Of a stretch of DNA of 33,443 bases, positions 7,810 through 15,110 are shown piece by piece; positions within the stretch are counted from its first letter, which is position 1; every line of letters starts with the position of its first letter. The stretch is from Clostridiales bacterium. GTDB lineage: Bacteria; Bacillota_A; Clostridia; Oscillospirales; Oscillospiraceae. The notes beneath the pieces are model-generated. The model was not told the DNA's origin, made no database searches, and was given only the letters and a program-made list of their open reading frames with translations. Where the stretch lies: positions 1 through 33,443 of the forward strand of contig DXTB01000010.1 of NCBI GenBank assembly GCA_019410105.1, written 5' to 3'. The translations under genes and the position numbers were made by a program.

Positions 7810-7814
7810 ACACA

Positions 7815-7850
7815 AAAGAAGCCGGGGGTATGACCGCCCGGCTTCTTTGT
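7815..7850 (+). terminator. Rho-independent terminator
   Basis: An 11-12 bp stem (AAAGAAGCCGGG with CCCGGCTTCTTT) and a short T-rich tail immediately follow the MarR gene. Confidence 0.85.
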
Positions 7851-7924
7851 TGTGGATAATCCACAAAACAAAAGCCAAATATTTATTCACTATAAAGAAG
7901 TATCTAAAATATATAAAAATTTTC

Positions 7925-7952
7925 TTGACTTATTTCTTATTTGTCATATTAT
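7925..7952 (+). promoter_or_regulatory. Promoter of the antiporter/C-S lyase operon
   Basis: TTGACT (7925-7930) and TATTAT (7947-7952) with a 16-base spacer lie in an unusually AT-rich stretch (about 7855-8000), in sharp contrast to the GC-rich surroundings. GAGAGGGAGA precedes the ATG at 8007. Confidence 0.7.
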
Positions 7953-8006
7953 AAAGATGCTTAATTATTAAGAAATTAGCAAATCACCAAGAGAGGGAGA
8001 TGTCAA

Positions 8007-9386
8007 ATGGAAGCTGAAAAAAAGTACGCAGAAACCTATGGAGGGAAGGTCGGCGGGATACTTCCACTGCTGGGAATGATCGCAGCAATCGTTGTCCTCT
8101 GCTTTACCGGAATGAGTTCCCTACGAAACTTCTGGGGAGCAGGCTTCATGGCCATGGTCATTGGTCTGCTCGTGTTTAAGGATAAAAACCGCTATGCGAA
8201 AGCAGTTATGAAAGGCTTTGCTAATCCGTCCTTCACCATGCTATTTCCCATTTTCATTGCGGCCGGTATCCTGTCACAGATCCTAACGGCCGCCCACCTG
8301 GTGGATGGCCTGGTCTATCTTGTGAGTCTGGTCAATATCCCACCTGCCATTATCCCCTGCGTGACCTTCGTACTGTGTGCGGTAATGTCCACTGTGACGG
8401 GCAGCTCGGCGGCCGCCCTCTTGGCCACGATGCCCATGCTGTTCCCAATGGGTGTGCAGATGGGCTGTCCCGCCGGCCTAGTCCTGGGTGCCATCTGTTC
8501 CGGCTCCGAGTTCGGTAATAACCTCTCCCCCATTTCCGACGTGACCATCACCTCCTCCATCGGACAGGAGGTGGATATCATCGCCGCGGTGCGCACCCGT
8601 GTCTGGTACAGTCTGGCCGCAGGGATACCCGCCCTCATCCTGTTCTTTGTATTTGGTCTTGCAACAACCAAGGGGGTTGATCTGGCCTCCCTAAGTGTGG
8701 ACAGTTCCTCCTCCCTGGGCCTTATCTTTATCATCATTCCCATCCTGGTGGCCGTACTCATCCTGCGCAAGACAAACTTCTTGGTAGCCCTTGTGGTAGG
8801 CGATCTGCTGGGCATCATCCTGTTGCTGATCCTGGGCTATTCGGACGTGGCGAGCATCTTTGCCGCTGACGGCCTATTGGCCTCCGGTACCCTCAGCCTG
8901 ATGGATGTTTTAGTCTTTATGGCCCTGATCTTCGTAGTACTCGCACTGACTGAGGAGGTGGGCGTGCTGGACAGTTTCCAGACCTTTATGGTCAGACACG
9001 CCAAGACCCCCAGAATGGCGGAAACGGTTTCCGGGGTGTTCACCTGTATTTTCTGTGCGATCATTGGCAGCGGTATGTCCACGATCGCCTTTATCAGCCC
9101 CATCGTCCGCAACATCATGAAGCCCTTCCATATTGCCCGAACCCGCGCCGCCAACTATATCGCGGGCTTTGCCAGCGGCATCTCCTGGATGGTTCCCCAC
9201 GGCGTCAACACCTTGACCGCACTGGCGGTTGCAATGGGAACCGGTGTTGTGGGCGATGACTTTACCATGTTGAATTTTATTCCCTACAACTTTTTCTGTA
9301 TTGGCCTGATTGTAGTATACTGGGCCGCAATTTTGACTGGCATCGGTCGTAAAAAAGACGAAGGAGGATTACAAAATGAAGTATGA
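8007..9386 (+). CDS. NhaC-family Na+/H+ antiporter-like transporter
   Basis: This 459-residue transporter has about 11-12 membrane helices. It matches the NhaC/ion-transporter superfamily, for example SEFGNNLSPISDVTITSS (residues ~170-188) and a C-terminal half with IGSGMSTIAFISPI and GFASGISWMVPHGVN. NhaC-like proteins include Na+/H+ antiporters and amino-acid or organic-acid exchangers, so the true substrate is uncertain. The gene overlaps the following C-S lyase by 11 bases, which suggests that it moves a substrate or product of that enzyme, such as a sulfur amino acid. Codon use is less GC-rich at third positions than in neighbouring genes, a possible sign of transfer. Confidence 0.85.
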   Translation: MEAEKKYAETYGGKVGGILPLLGMIAAIVVLCFTGMSSLRNFWGAGFMAMVIGLLVFKDKNRYAKAVMKGFANPSFTMLFPIFIAAGILSQILTAAHLVDGLVYLVSLVNIPPAIIPCVTFVLCAVMSTVTGSSAAALLATMPMLFPMGVQMGCPAGLVLGAICSGSEFGNNLSPISDVTITSSIGQEVDIIAAVRTRVWYSLAAGIPALILFFVFGLATTKGVDLASLSVDSSSSLGLIFIIIPILVAVLILRKTNFLVALVVGDLLGIILLLILGYSDVASIFAADGLLASGTLSLMDVLVFMALIFVVLALTEEVGVLDSFQTFMVRHAKTPRMAETVSGVFTCIFCAIIGSGMSTIAFISPIVRNIMKPFHIARTRAANYIAGFASGISWMVPHGVNTLTALAVAMGTGVVGDDFTMLNFIPYNFFCIGLIVVYWAAILTGIGRKKDEGGLQNEV

Positions 9387-10584
9387 TTTCACCAGCATAT
9401 TGGACCGCCGCGGAAAGGATGCAGCGGCCTATGACAATGTGGGTGCCCATGTCATTGCGCCCGCAAGGCCAAAGGAAGGCTTTGATATAATCCCCATGTG
9501 GGTGGCAGATATGAACTTCCCTGTGGTCCCCACCATCACAGAGGCGATTATCGCCCGGGCTCAGCACCCTTCCTTCGGGTACTTCTTTCCCACCGACAAA
9601 TACTATGATTCCATCGTCCAGTGGCACGAGAAGCGCAACGGTGTCACTGGCCTAACCAAGGAGCACATCGGCTATGAAAACGGCGTGCTGGGTGGTGTGG
9701 TCAGCGCACTCAATGTACTCTGCTCCAGGGGTGACAACGTGCTGGTTCACTCCCCCACCTACAGCGGCTTTACATCCTGTCTGACCAATGCCGGGTATTC
9801 CATCGTCCTCTCTCCACTGGTTCAGGACGAGCAAGGCATTTGGCGCATGGACTTCGAGGACATGGAGAAGAAGATCGTGGCCAACCACATTCACACCGCA
9901 CTATTCTGCTCCCCCCACAACCCCACAGGCCGGGTCTGGGAGCGTTGGGAGCTGGAGAAGGCCATGGAGATCTTCCAGCGGCATGGTGTCTATGTTATCT
10001 CGGACGAGATCTGGTCTGATATCATCCGCCCCGGTCAGAAGCACATCCCCACACAGATGGTCAACAGCTACGCCAAGGAGCACACAGTGGCCCTCTATGC
10101 TCCCTCCAAGACGTTCAATCTGGCGGGCCTGATCGGGTCTTACCACATCATCTACAGCAAGTGGCTCCGAGATCGGGTGGATAAGGAGAGCTCCTTGTGC
10201 CACTACAACGAGATAAACGTACTTTCCATGCACGCCCTGATCGGCGCCTACAAGCCGGAGGGCTACGAGTGGGTGGATGAGTTGAACCAGGTACTCGCGA
10301 ATAATGTGGACTTCGCCTGCGAACACATTTGGGAGCAATACAAAGGTATTCAGGTCACCAAGCCTCAGGGCACTTATATGCTTTTCCTCGACTGCACCAA
10401 ATGGTGTGAAGCACATGGGAAGACCATTGAAGAGCTGCAAAAGGCTGGCTCTGATGTAGGGGTAGCTTGGCAGGATGGCCGCCGTTTTCACGGCCCCTGC
10501 CACATCCGCATGAATCTTGCCCTCCCCCTCTCCCGTGTTCAGGAGGCCTTTGCCCGCCTGGACAAGTATGTATTCAACGCCTGA
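9376..10584 (+). CDS. PatB/MalY-type cystathionine beta-lyase (PLP aminotransferase fold)
   Basis: This 402-residue fold-type I PLP enzyme matches the PatB/MalY family, which cleaves C-S bonds of cystathionine or cysteine conjugates to pyruvate, ammonia and a thiol. Visible motifs are IIPMWVADMNFP at residues ~38-49, HNPTGRVW (N182 binds PLP), VISDEIWSD (D210) and APSKTFNLAG with the Schiff-base lysine K245. The C-terminal FHGPCHIRMNLALP contains the substrate carboxylate-binding arginine. GGAGG precedes the ATG inside the antiporter gene. In this family a minority act as regulators (E. coli MalY) as well as enzymes. Genomic pairing with an antiporter suggests catabolism or salvage of a sulfur compound rather than methionine biosynthesis. 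Confidence 0.9.
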   Translation: MKYDFTSILDRRGKDAAAYDNVGAHVIAPARPKEGFDIIPMWVADMNFPVVPTITEAIIARAQHPSFGYFFPTDKYYDSIVQWHEKRNGVTGLTKEHIGYENGVLGGVVSALNVLCSRGDNVLVHSPTYSGFTSCLTNAGYSIVLSPLVQDEQGIWRMDFEDMEKKIVANHIHTALFCSPHNPTGRVWERWELEKAMEIFQRHGVYVISDEIWSDIIRPGQKHIPTQMVNSYAKEHTVALYAPSKTFNLAGLIGSYHIIYSKWLRDRVDKESSLCHYNEINVLSMHALIGAYKPEGYEWVDELNQVLANNVDFACEHIWEQYKGIQVTKPQGTYMLFLDCTKWCEAHGKTIEELQKAGSDVGVAWQDGRRFHGPCHIRMNLALPLSRVQEAFARLDKYVFNA

Positions 10585-10596
10585 TAGATACAAGAG

Positions 10597-10818
10597 GCGG
10601 CGCCGGTTCCCATATGGAACCGGCGCCGCTCAGCCTGTCGAAAAGGTCTTTTCGACAGGCTGTTGAACTTTTGAAACTTCAGAAAAGTTTCAAAAGTTGT
10701 TTGATCCAACGCGAAAGGGAACCCTGACGGTTCCCTTTCACACTATCCTTCCCTCCGAATCCTTCGGCAGGAGGGGTTATCGACAGCCTCGGCGGCGGTC
10801 CCACATGGGACCGCCGCC
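10597..10818. repeat. Cluster of six consecutive hairpins between convergent genes
   Basis: This 222-bp intergenic region is almost entirely palindromic. The stems are: 10597-10610 with 10616-10629 (14 bp); 10631-10645 with 10648-10662 (15 bp); 10666-10679 with 10685-10698 (14 bp); 10713-10723 with 10729-10739 (11 bp); 10755-10759 with 10763-10767 (5 bp, with an alternative CCTCC/GGAGG pairing); and 10791-10803 with 10806-10818 (13 bp). The first and last hairpins resemble each other (GG-rich stem around CCATATGG or CCACATGG), and both are flanked on the inner side by CTGTCGA, in inverted orientation. This looks like a small non-autonomous repeat element. The last stem is followed by a T-rich stretch and may terminate patB transcription. 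Confidence 0.75.
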
Positions 10819-10830
10819 GCCTTTGTATTT

Positions 10831-12054
10831 TTAGTTACCGCCGAACTCGTGGAAGAAGCGGTCGTGGATGACCTGCACTGCCCGGTCGGCCTCGTTGATA
10901 TCCACCAGGACGGACACCTTGATCTCGCTGGTGGAGATCATGCTGATATTGATGCCCGCGTTGTACAGGGCCTCAAACATTTTGGCCGCCACGCCGGGGT
11001 TGTGGACCATGCCCGCTCCCACGATGGAGACCTTGGCAATTTTGTCGTTGACATCCACATGGTCGAACTGAAGGAAATCCCTGTGCTCATCCAGGAGCTG
11101 CTTGCAGCGCTCCACATCCTGAATGCTCACGGTGAAGCTGATATCCTTAGTATTATTGCGGCCGATGGACTGGAGTATGAGGTCCACATTGATCCGCTCC
11201 TTGGCCAGCAGGGAGAAGATCTTGAAAGCGATGCCCGGCTCGTCGGCCAGCCCCACCACGGCCACACGGGCCACATTTTTATCGCAGGCTACGCCGCTGA
11301 CGTGCAGTTTTTCCATGGTTTTTGCAACCTCCTTGACTTTGGTGCCGGGCTTGCCGGAAAAGCTGGAGAGGACCTCCAGGTTGACGCCGTAGCGCTTGGC
11401 CATCTCCACCGAACGGTTGTGGAGCACCTGGGCGCCCAGGGTGGCCAGCTCCAGCATCTCGTCGTAGGTGATCTCCTCCAGCTTCCGCGCCCCTTTGACG
11501 TGGCGGGGATCTGCGGTGTAGACGCCGTCCACGTCGGTATAAATCTGGCAGAGATCCGCGTGGAGCACAGCGGCCAGGGCCACCGCCGAGGTATCGGAGC
11601 CGCCCCGGCCCAGGGTGGTGATATCCTCATACTTGTTGAGGCCCTGGAAGCCGGTGACGATGACAATGGTGTTCTTGTCCAGCTCGGCCAGCACCCGCTC
11701 CGTATCGATGCGCTTGATGCGGGCGTCGCCATAGGAGGAGTTGGTGCGGAAGCCCGCCTGCCAGCCCGTCAGGGAGACCACCGGGTAGCCCATGGCCTCG
11801 ATGGCCATGGCGCACAGGGAGCAGGAGATCTGCTCACCGGTGGACAGCAGCATATCCATCTCCCGCTTGGAGGCGTTGGGGTTGATCTCCGCGGCCTTGG
11901 CAATCAGATCATCCGTGGTGTCGCCCTGGGCGGAGAGGACCGCCACGACCCGGTGGCCCCGGCGGTAGGTCTCGGTTATGATGCGGGCCACGTTGCGGAT
12001 GCGGTCGGCATCCGCAACGGAGCTGCCGCCGAATTTTTGAACGATGAGTCCCAT
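10831..12054 (-). CDS. lysC: Aspartate kinase
   Basis: Aspartate kinase phosphorylates aspartate at the head of lysine, threonine and methionine synthesis. The 407-residue protein has the N-terminal KFGGSS motif, STGEQIS near residue 71, and GRGGSDTSAVALA near residue 149, all diagnostic of the catalytic amino-acid kinase domain. From about residue 265 two ACT domains follow: VAVVGLADEPGIAFKIFSLL and VSIVGAGMVHNPGVAAKMFEAL. The length and ACT pair match the lysine/threonine-inhibited monofunctional type. It is the last gene of the minus-strand ACT-hom-lysC cluster, 76 bases after hom. A GGGGGT-type ribosome binding site precedes the ATG. Confidence 0.96.
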   Translation of the reverse strand: MGLIVQKFGGSSVADADRIRNVARIITETYRRGHRVVAVLSAQGDTTDDLIAKAAEINPNASKREMDMLLSTGEQISCSLCAMAIEAMGYPVVSLTGWQAGFRTNSSYGDARIKRIDTERVLAELDKNTIVIVTGFQGLNKYEDITTLGRGGSDTSAVALAAVLHADLCQIYTDVDGVYTADPRHVKGARKLEEITYDEMLELATLGAQVLHNRSVEMAKRYGVNLEVLSSFSGKPGTKVKEVAKTMEKLHVSGVACDKNVARVAVVGLADEPGIAFKIFSLLAKERINVDLILQSIGRNNTKDISFTVSIQDVERCKQLLDEHRDFLQFDHVDVNDKIAKVSIVGAGMVHNPGVAAKMFEALYNAGINISMISTSEIKVSVLVDINEADRAVQVIHDRFFHEFGGN

Positions 12055-12090
12055 TGGTATATGTACCCCCTAAATCAGGAATATCCGTCC

Positions 12091-12119
12091 GTCGCGGAGG
12101 AGGCGCGCTCCTCCGCGAC
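12091..12119 (-). other. Strong intercistronic hairpin between hom and lysC
   Basis: GTCGCGGAGGAG and its complement CTCCTCCGCGAC form a 12-bp stem around a GCGCG centre. No T tract follows on the minus strand, so it is not a typical terminator. It may protect or separate the hom and lysC messages. Confidence 0.6.
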
Positions 12120-12130
12120 ATTCTATGCGC

Positions 12131-13339
12131 TCAGTCCAGCACCCGGAACATGGAGCCGGGCGTCATACCCGTCAGCCGGGCCTCCAGGGCAGCCCGGGTC
12201 ATGGGCGGGGTGACCAGCGCGAACTCGTCCGCCGGCGCTCCGGGGCGGCTCAGCCGGGTACTGTCCGGGAAGGCGGCCTCCGCCGCCTGTACCCCGGTCC
12301 CCCGGAGGTACCAGCGGCTCTCCAGCCCGTCGGGCGGCACCGCCGTATCGTCCCCGCCCTCGGCCCAGAACATCCGCTTCTTCTCGTCCCGGTGCTTGGC
12401 CGCGTCGATCACGTCGGCCACCACGGCGGAGGCGGTGGGCAGCTTGCCCGCCCCCCGGCCGTAGAACATCACATCGCCGATGGCGTTGCCCCGTACGGCG
12501 ATGGCGTTGAATACATCCTCCACACCGGAGAGGGGGTTCTCCCGGTCCACCAGGTGTGGGGCCACATAGGCGCACACCTTCCCGTCGGTCCGGCGAATAG
12601 CCCGCCCCAGCAGCTTGAGCTTCTTTCCACAGGAGTCGGCATAGGCCACGTCGGCCAGGGTGACGCCGGTGATGCCCTCCGTGGGCACCTGCCGGGGGTA
12701 AATATGCCGCCCGAAAGCCAGGGAGGCCAGGATGCAGATCTTCCGGCAGGCGTCGTGGCCCTCAATGTCGGCGGTGGGGTCCTGCTCGGCGTAGCCGTTG
12801 GCCTGAGCCTCCCTCAGAGCGTCGTCAAAGCTCAGCCCCGCCCGGATCATACGGGTGAGGATATAGTTGGTCGTACCGTTGAGGATACCGGTGATCTCCT
12901 CGATCTCGTTGGCGGCCAGGCACTGGTTCAGGGGGCGGATGATGGGGATGCCGCCGCCCACACTGGCCTCAAACAGATAGCTGACCCCCTTCTCCTGGGC
13001 CAGCCGCAGCAGCTCGCAGCCGTGCTCCGCCACCAGCTCCTTGTTGGAGGTAATGACACTTTTGCCCGCCTGCAGGGCCCGGCGGGTGAAATCCAGCGCC
13101 GCCTTGGCCCCGCCGATGGTTTCCACCACGATGGACACCTCAGGGTCCTGCTCAATCACGGAAAAATCGTGCACCACCTTGCCTGCAAAGGGGCTGTCTG
13201 GGAAATCCCGCACATCCAGAATATATTTCAGGCGGATCAGATCATCCACCTTGCCCTCGATGTGCCGCTCGTTGGTGTCCAGCACTTCAGCCACACCGGA
13301 GCCCACCACGCCAAACCCTAAAATTGCCACGTTCACCAT
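12131..13339 (-). CDS. hom: Homoserine dehydrogenase
   Basis: This enzyme reduces aspartate semialdehyde to homoserine for threonine and methionine synthesis. The 402-residue protein starts with the Rossmann motif GFGVVGSGV. It has SNKELV near residue 98, the substrate-binding NGTTNYILT near residue 152, and the family signature DPTADIEGHDACRK near residues 187-200, with the catalytic lysine at its end. The C-terminal region after about residue 330 begins like the usual ACT domain (SRWYLRG) but lacks the DxPGVLAxI core and is shorter than typical, ending in MTPGSMFRVLD. Threonine control may therefore be weak. AGGAGG lies upstream of the ATG. The ACT protein gene precedes it by 24 bases. Confidence 0.95.
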   Translation of the reverse strand: MVNVAILGFGVVGSGVAEVLDTNERHIEGKVDDLIRLKYILDVRDFPDSPFAGKVVHDFSVIEQDPEVSIVVETIGGAKAALDFTRRALQAGKSVITSNKELVAEHGCELLRLAQEKGVSYLFEASVGGGIPIIRPLNQCLAANEIEEITGILNGTTNYILTRMIRAGLSFDDALREAQANGYAEQDPTADIEGHDACRKICILASLAFGRHIYPRQVPTEGITGVTLADVAYADSCGKKLKLLGRAIRRTDGKVCAYVAPHLVDRENPLSGVEDVFNAIAVRGNAIGDVMFYGRGAGKLPTASAVVADVIDAAKHRDEKKRMFWAEGGDDTAVPPDGLESRWYLRGTGVQAAEAAFPDSTRLSRPGAPADEFALVTPPMTRAALEARLTGMTPGSMFRVLD

Positions 13340-13363
13340 TCTGTCTTCCTCCTGTCCGGGCCG

Positions 13364-13804
13364 TCAGCCCGCCAAAATCTCACAGCGCAGGACTCCCTCT
13401 ATCTCCAGGGCCTGGTTCAGTAACTCCTCCAGCGCGATGCGCAGCCCCGAGGTCTCCGCCCCCACCGTCACCGCAGCACAGCCGTTGCTTGGTATGGACT
13501 GGTTGATAGTGAGAATATTCCCACCCGTCTGGGCAAAGATATTCAAGACGGCGGACAGCACCCCTGGTTCGTCCTTGAGCAGGAACTGAAAGGTGACGAT
13601 CCGCCCATGCAGCATGTCATTGAAGGGCCGCACCGCATCCTTGTATTTATAAAATGCGCTGCGGCTGATGCCCACCCGCCGGGTGGCCAAGTGGACCGTG
13701 TCCACCTCGCCGGTTTCCAACAGCCGCTTGGCCTCCGCCACCTTCAGAAAAATCTCTGGCAGTGCGCTGGACTCCACGATGAAATAACTGGGTGACTTAC
13801 CCAT
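13364..13804 (-). CDS. ACT domain-containing protein (PheB/UPF0735 family)
   Basis: This 146-residue protein matches the small PheB-like/UPF0735 family that often lies directly upstream of hom in Firmicutes. The N-terminal ~65 residues are helical with a segment resembling a helix-turn-helix (TRRVGISRSAFYKYKD, residues ~42-57). The C-terminal ACT domain contains DEPGVLSAVLNIFAQTGGNILTI-type residues at ~78-100, including the ligand-binding DEPG. ACT domains bind amino acids, so a regulatory role in homoserine/threonine flux is likely, but the biochemical function is not established. It is first in the minus-strand operon and has AGGT-type spacing before its ATG. Confidence 0.88.
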   Translation of the reverse strand: MGKSPSYFIVESSALPEIFLKVAEAKRLLETGEVDTVHLATRRVGISRSAFYKYKDAVRPFNDMLHGRIVTFQFLLKDEPGVLSAVLNIFAQTGGNILTINQSIPSNGCAAVTVGAETSGLRIALEELLNQALEIEGVLRCEILAG

Positions 13805-13865
13805 TCTATGTACCTCCCGCCCATATGTCCACGTGAGAAAGCCATTTGTTTATCTTTTGTGGTCT

Positions 13866-13894
13866 ATTGTAGCACACCCTCCCGCCCGCCGCAA
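13866..13894 (-). promoter_or_regulatory. Promoter of the ACT-hom-lysC operon
   Basis: Read on the minus strand, TTGCGG (13894-13889) and TACAAT (13871-13866) are separated by 17 bases, about 60 bases upstream of the ACT protein start. Confidence 0.6.
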
Positions 13895-13987
13895 GGGCAA
13901 AGCCCCTGCCAACTCTGCCGATTTCTGCCGATCCGCCCATGCCGTTTTTGTGTATTCTCACCGATTTTCAGGAGAGGAGGCTGTCTT

Positions 13988-15064
13988 TTGCCGGAAAACA
14001 GACACCTGCGCTTTCTGCTCCGCCTGCTCTATGCCGCCCTGGCCCTGGCCGGATTGTGGCTGGCCCTGCGCTTTCTCCTCCCCTGGCTGCTCCCCTTCCT
14101 GCTGGCCTTCGGCCTTGCCGCCCTGCTGGAGCCCGCCGTACGCCTTCTGATGGAGCGCCTGCACCTGCCCCGGCGGGGCGCCGCCGCACTGTGTACCGCG
14201 GCTCTCACCGCCGCTGTTCTGGGAGGGCTGGCGCTGGTGGTATGGCGGGTAGGCTACGAACTCTCCCTGCTGTTGGGCCGCCTGCCCACCCTGCTGGCCG
14301 GGCTGCCCACGCTGGCCGACGGGCTGGAGCGCTGGGCCTACCGGTTCCTCATCGCCCTGCCCGTTCAGTTCCAAACCCTGGCCCGTGATGCCCTGGAGGG
14401 CCTTCTGGAGCAGAGCATTGCCCTGCCCAACCGCTTTTATGACGCCCTGGCCGGGGCGGTGACAGGGCTGGCTTCGGCCCTTCCCGCCGCCGCTCTTTTT
14501 CTCTTTACGACAGTTTTGGCCACCTATTTCACCAGCGCAGGCCGTCCCGCTCTGCTGGACGGCCTGCGCCGCCGCCTTCCCCCGCCGTGGCGGACACGGC
14601 TGGGCCGGGTGGCCGGCGGTCTGAGGGAGGCGCTGGGCGGCTGGCTGAAAGCCCAGGGCCTGCTGATGCTGATCACCTTCGGCGAGCTCGCCGCCGGTTT
14701 CCTGCTGCTGCGGGTGGAGCTGTCCCTCCTTCTGGCCGGACTTGTGGCTCTGGTGGACGCCCTGCCGGTCTTCGGTACAGGCACCGTACTGCTGCCCTGG
14801 GCAGTGCTCGCCCTGTTGGGGGGCGACGTGCGGATGAGCGTGGGCCTGCTGGTGCTTTACTCCGTTATCTCTCTCGTGCGAAGCCTGCTGGAGCCCCGTC
14901 TGGTGGGGGCGCGGGTGGGGCTCCCTCCCCTGGCTGCCCTGGTCTGCATGTATGTGGGCTTTCAGGCGCTCGGAGTTCTTGGAATGCTTCTCGCCCCACT
15001 GGCCGCCGTGCTGGCCCGGCAGCTCTGGGATTCCGGCCTCCTGCACAGCCTGTTCGGACCTTAA
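13988..15064 (+). CDS. AI-2E family permease, YtvI-like sporulation membrane protein
   Basis: This 358-residue membrane protein belongs to the AI-2E transporter/PerM family. It has about eight hydrophobic helices, starting with two at residues ~8-45, an extended amphipathic central region, and the conserved C-terminal LPVFGTGTVLLPWA, SLLEPRLVGARVGLPPLAAL and GFQALGVLGMLLAPL segments. The GTGTVLLPWA pattern resembles YtvI, a membrane protein linked to sporulation in Bacillus. The best start is TTG 13988, seven bases after GGAGAGGAGG; longer in-frame extensions to 13808 are Cys/Pro/Arg-rich, cross the divergent promoter and lack membrane or family features. Transport activity is unproven. Confidence 0.82.
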   Translation: MPENRHLRFLLRLLYAALALAGLWLALRFLLPWLLPFLLAFGLAALLEPAVRLLMERLHLPRRGAAALCTAALTAAVLGGLALVVWRVGYELSLLLGRLPTLLAGLPTLADGLERWAYRFLIALPVQFQTLARDALEGLLEQSIALPNRFYDALAGAVTGLASALPAAALFLFTTVLATYFTSAGRPALLDGLRRRLPPPWRTRLGRVAGGLREALGGWLKAQGLLMLITFGELAAGFLLLRVELSLLLAGLVALVDALPVFGTGTVLLPWAVLALLGGDVRMSVGLLVLYSVISLVRSLLEPRLVGARVGLPPLAALVCMYVGFQALGVLGMLLAPLAAVLARQLWDSGLLHSLFGP

Positions 15065-15066
15065 GC

Positions 15067-15110
15067 AAACAGCCCGCGGCACATGCCGCGGGCTGTTTGT
15101 TTCTTTATTT
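15067..15110. terminator. Bidirectional terminator between convergent genes
   Basis: A perfect 14-bp stem (AAACAGCCCGCGGC, loop ACAT) ends in TTTGTTTCTTTATTT on the plus strand. It ends the YtvI-like gene and lies just beyond the stop of the convergent penicillin-binding protein. Confidence 0.85.

Noticed and set aside
10849..12213. 454-codon open frame on the plus strand opposite lysC
   Set aside because: Antisense shadow of aspartate kinase; the composition is His/Asp/Gly-rich without motifs and its stop lies in hom.
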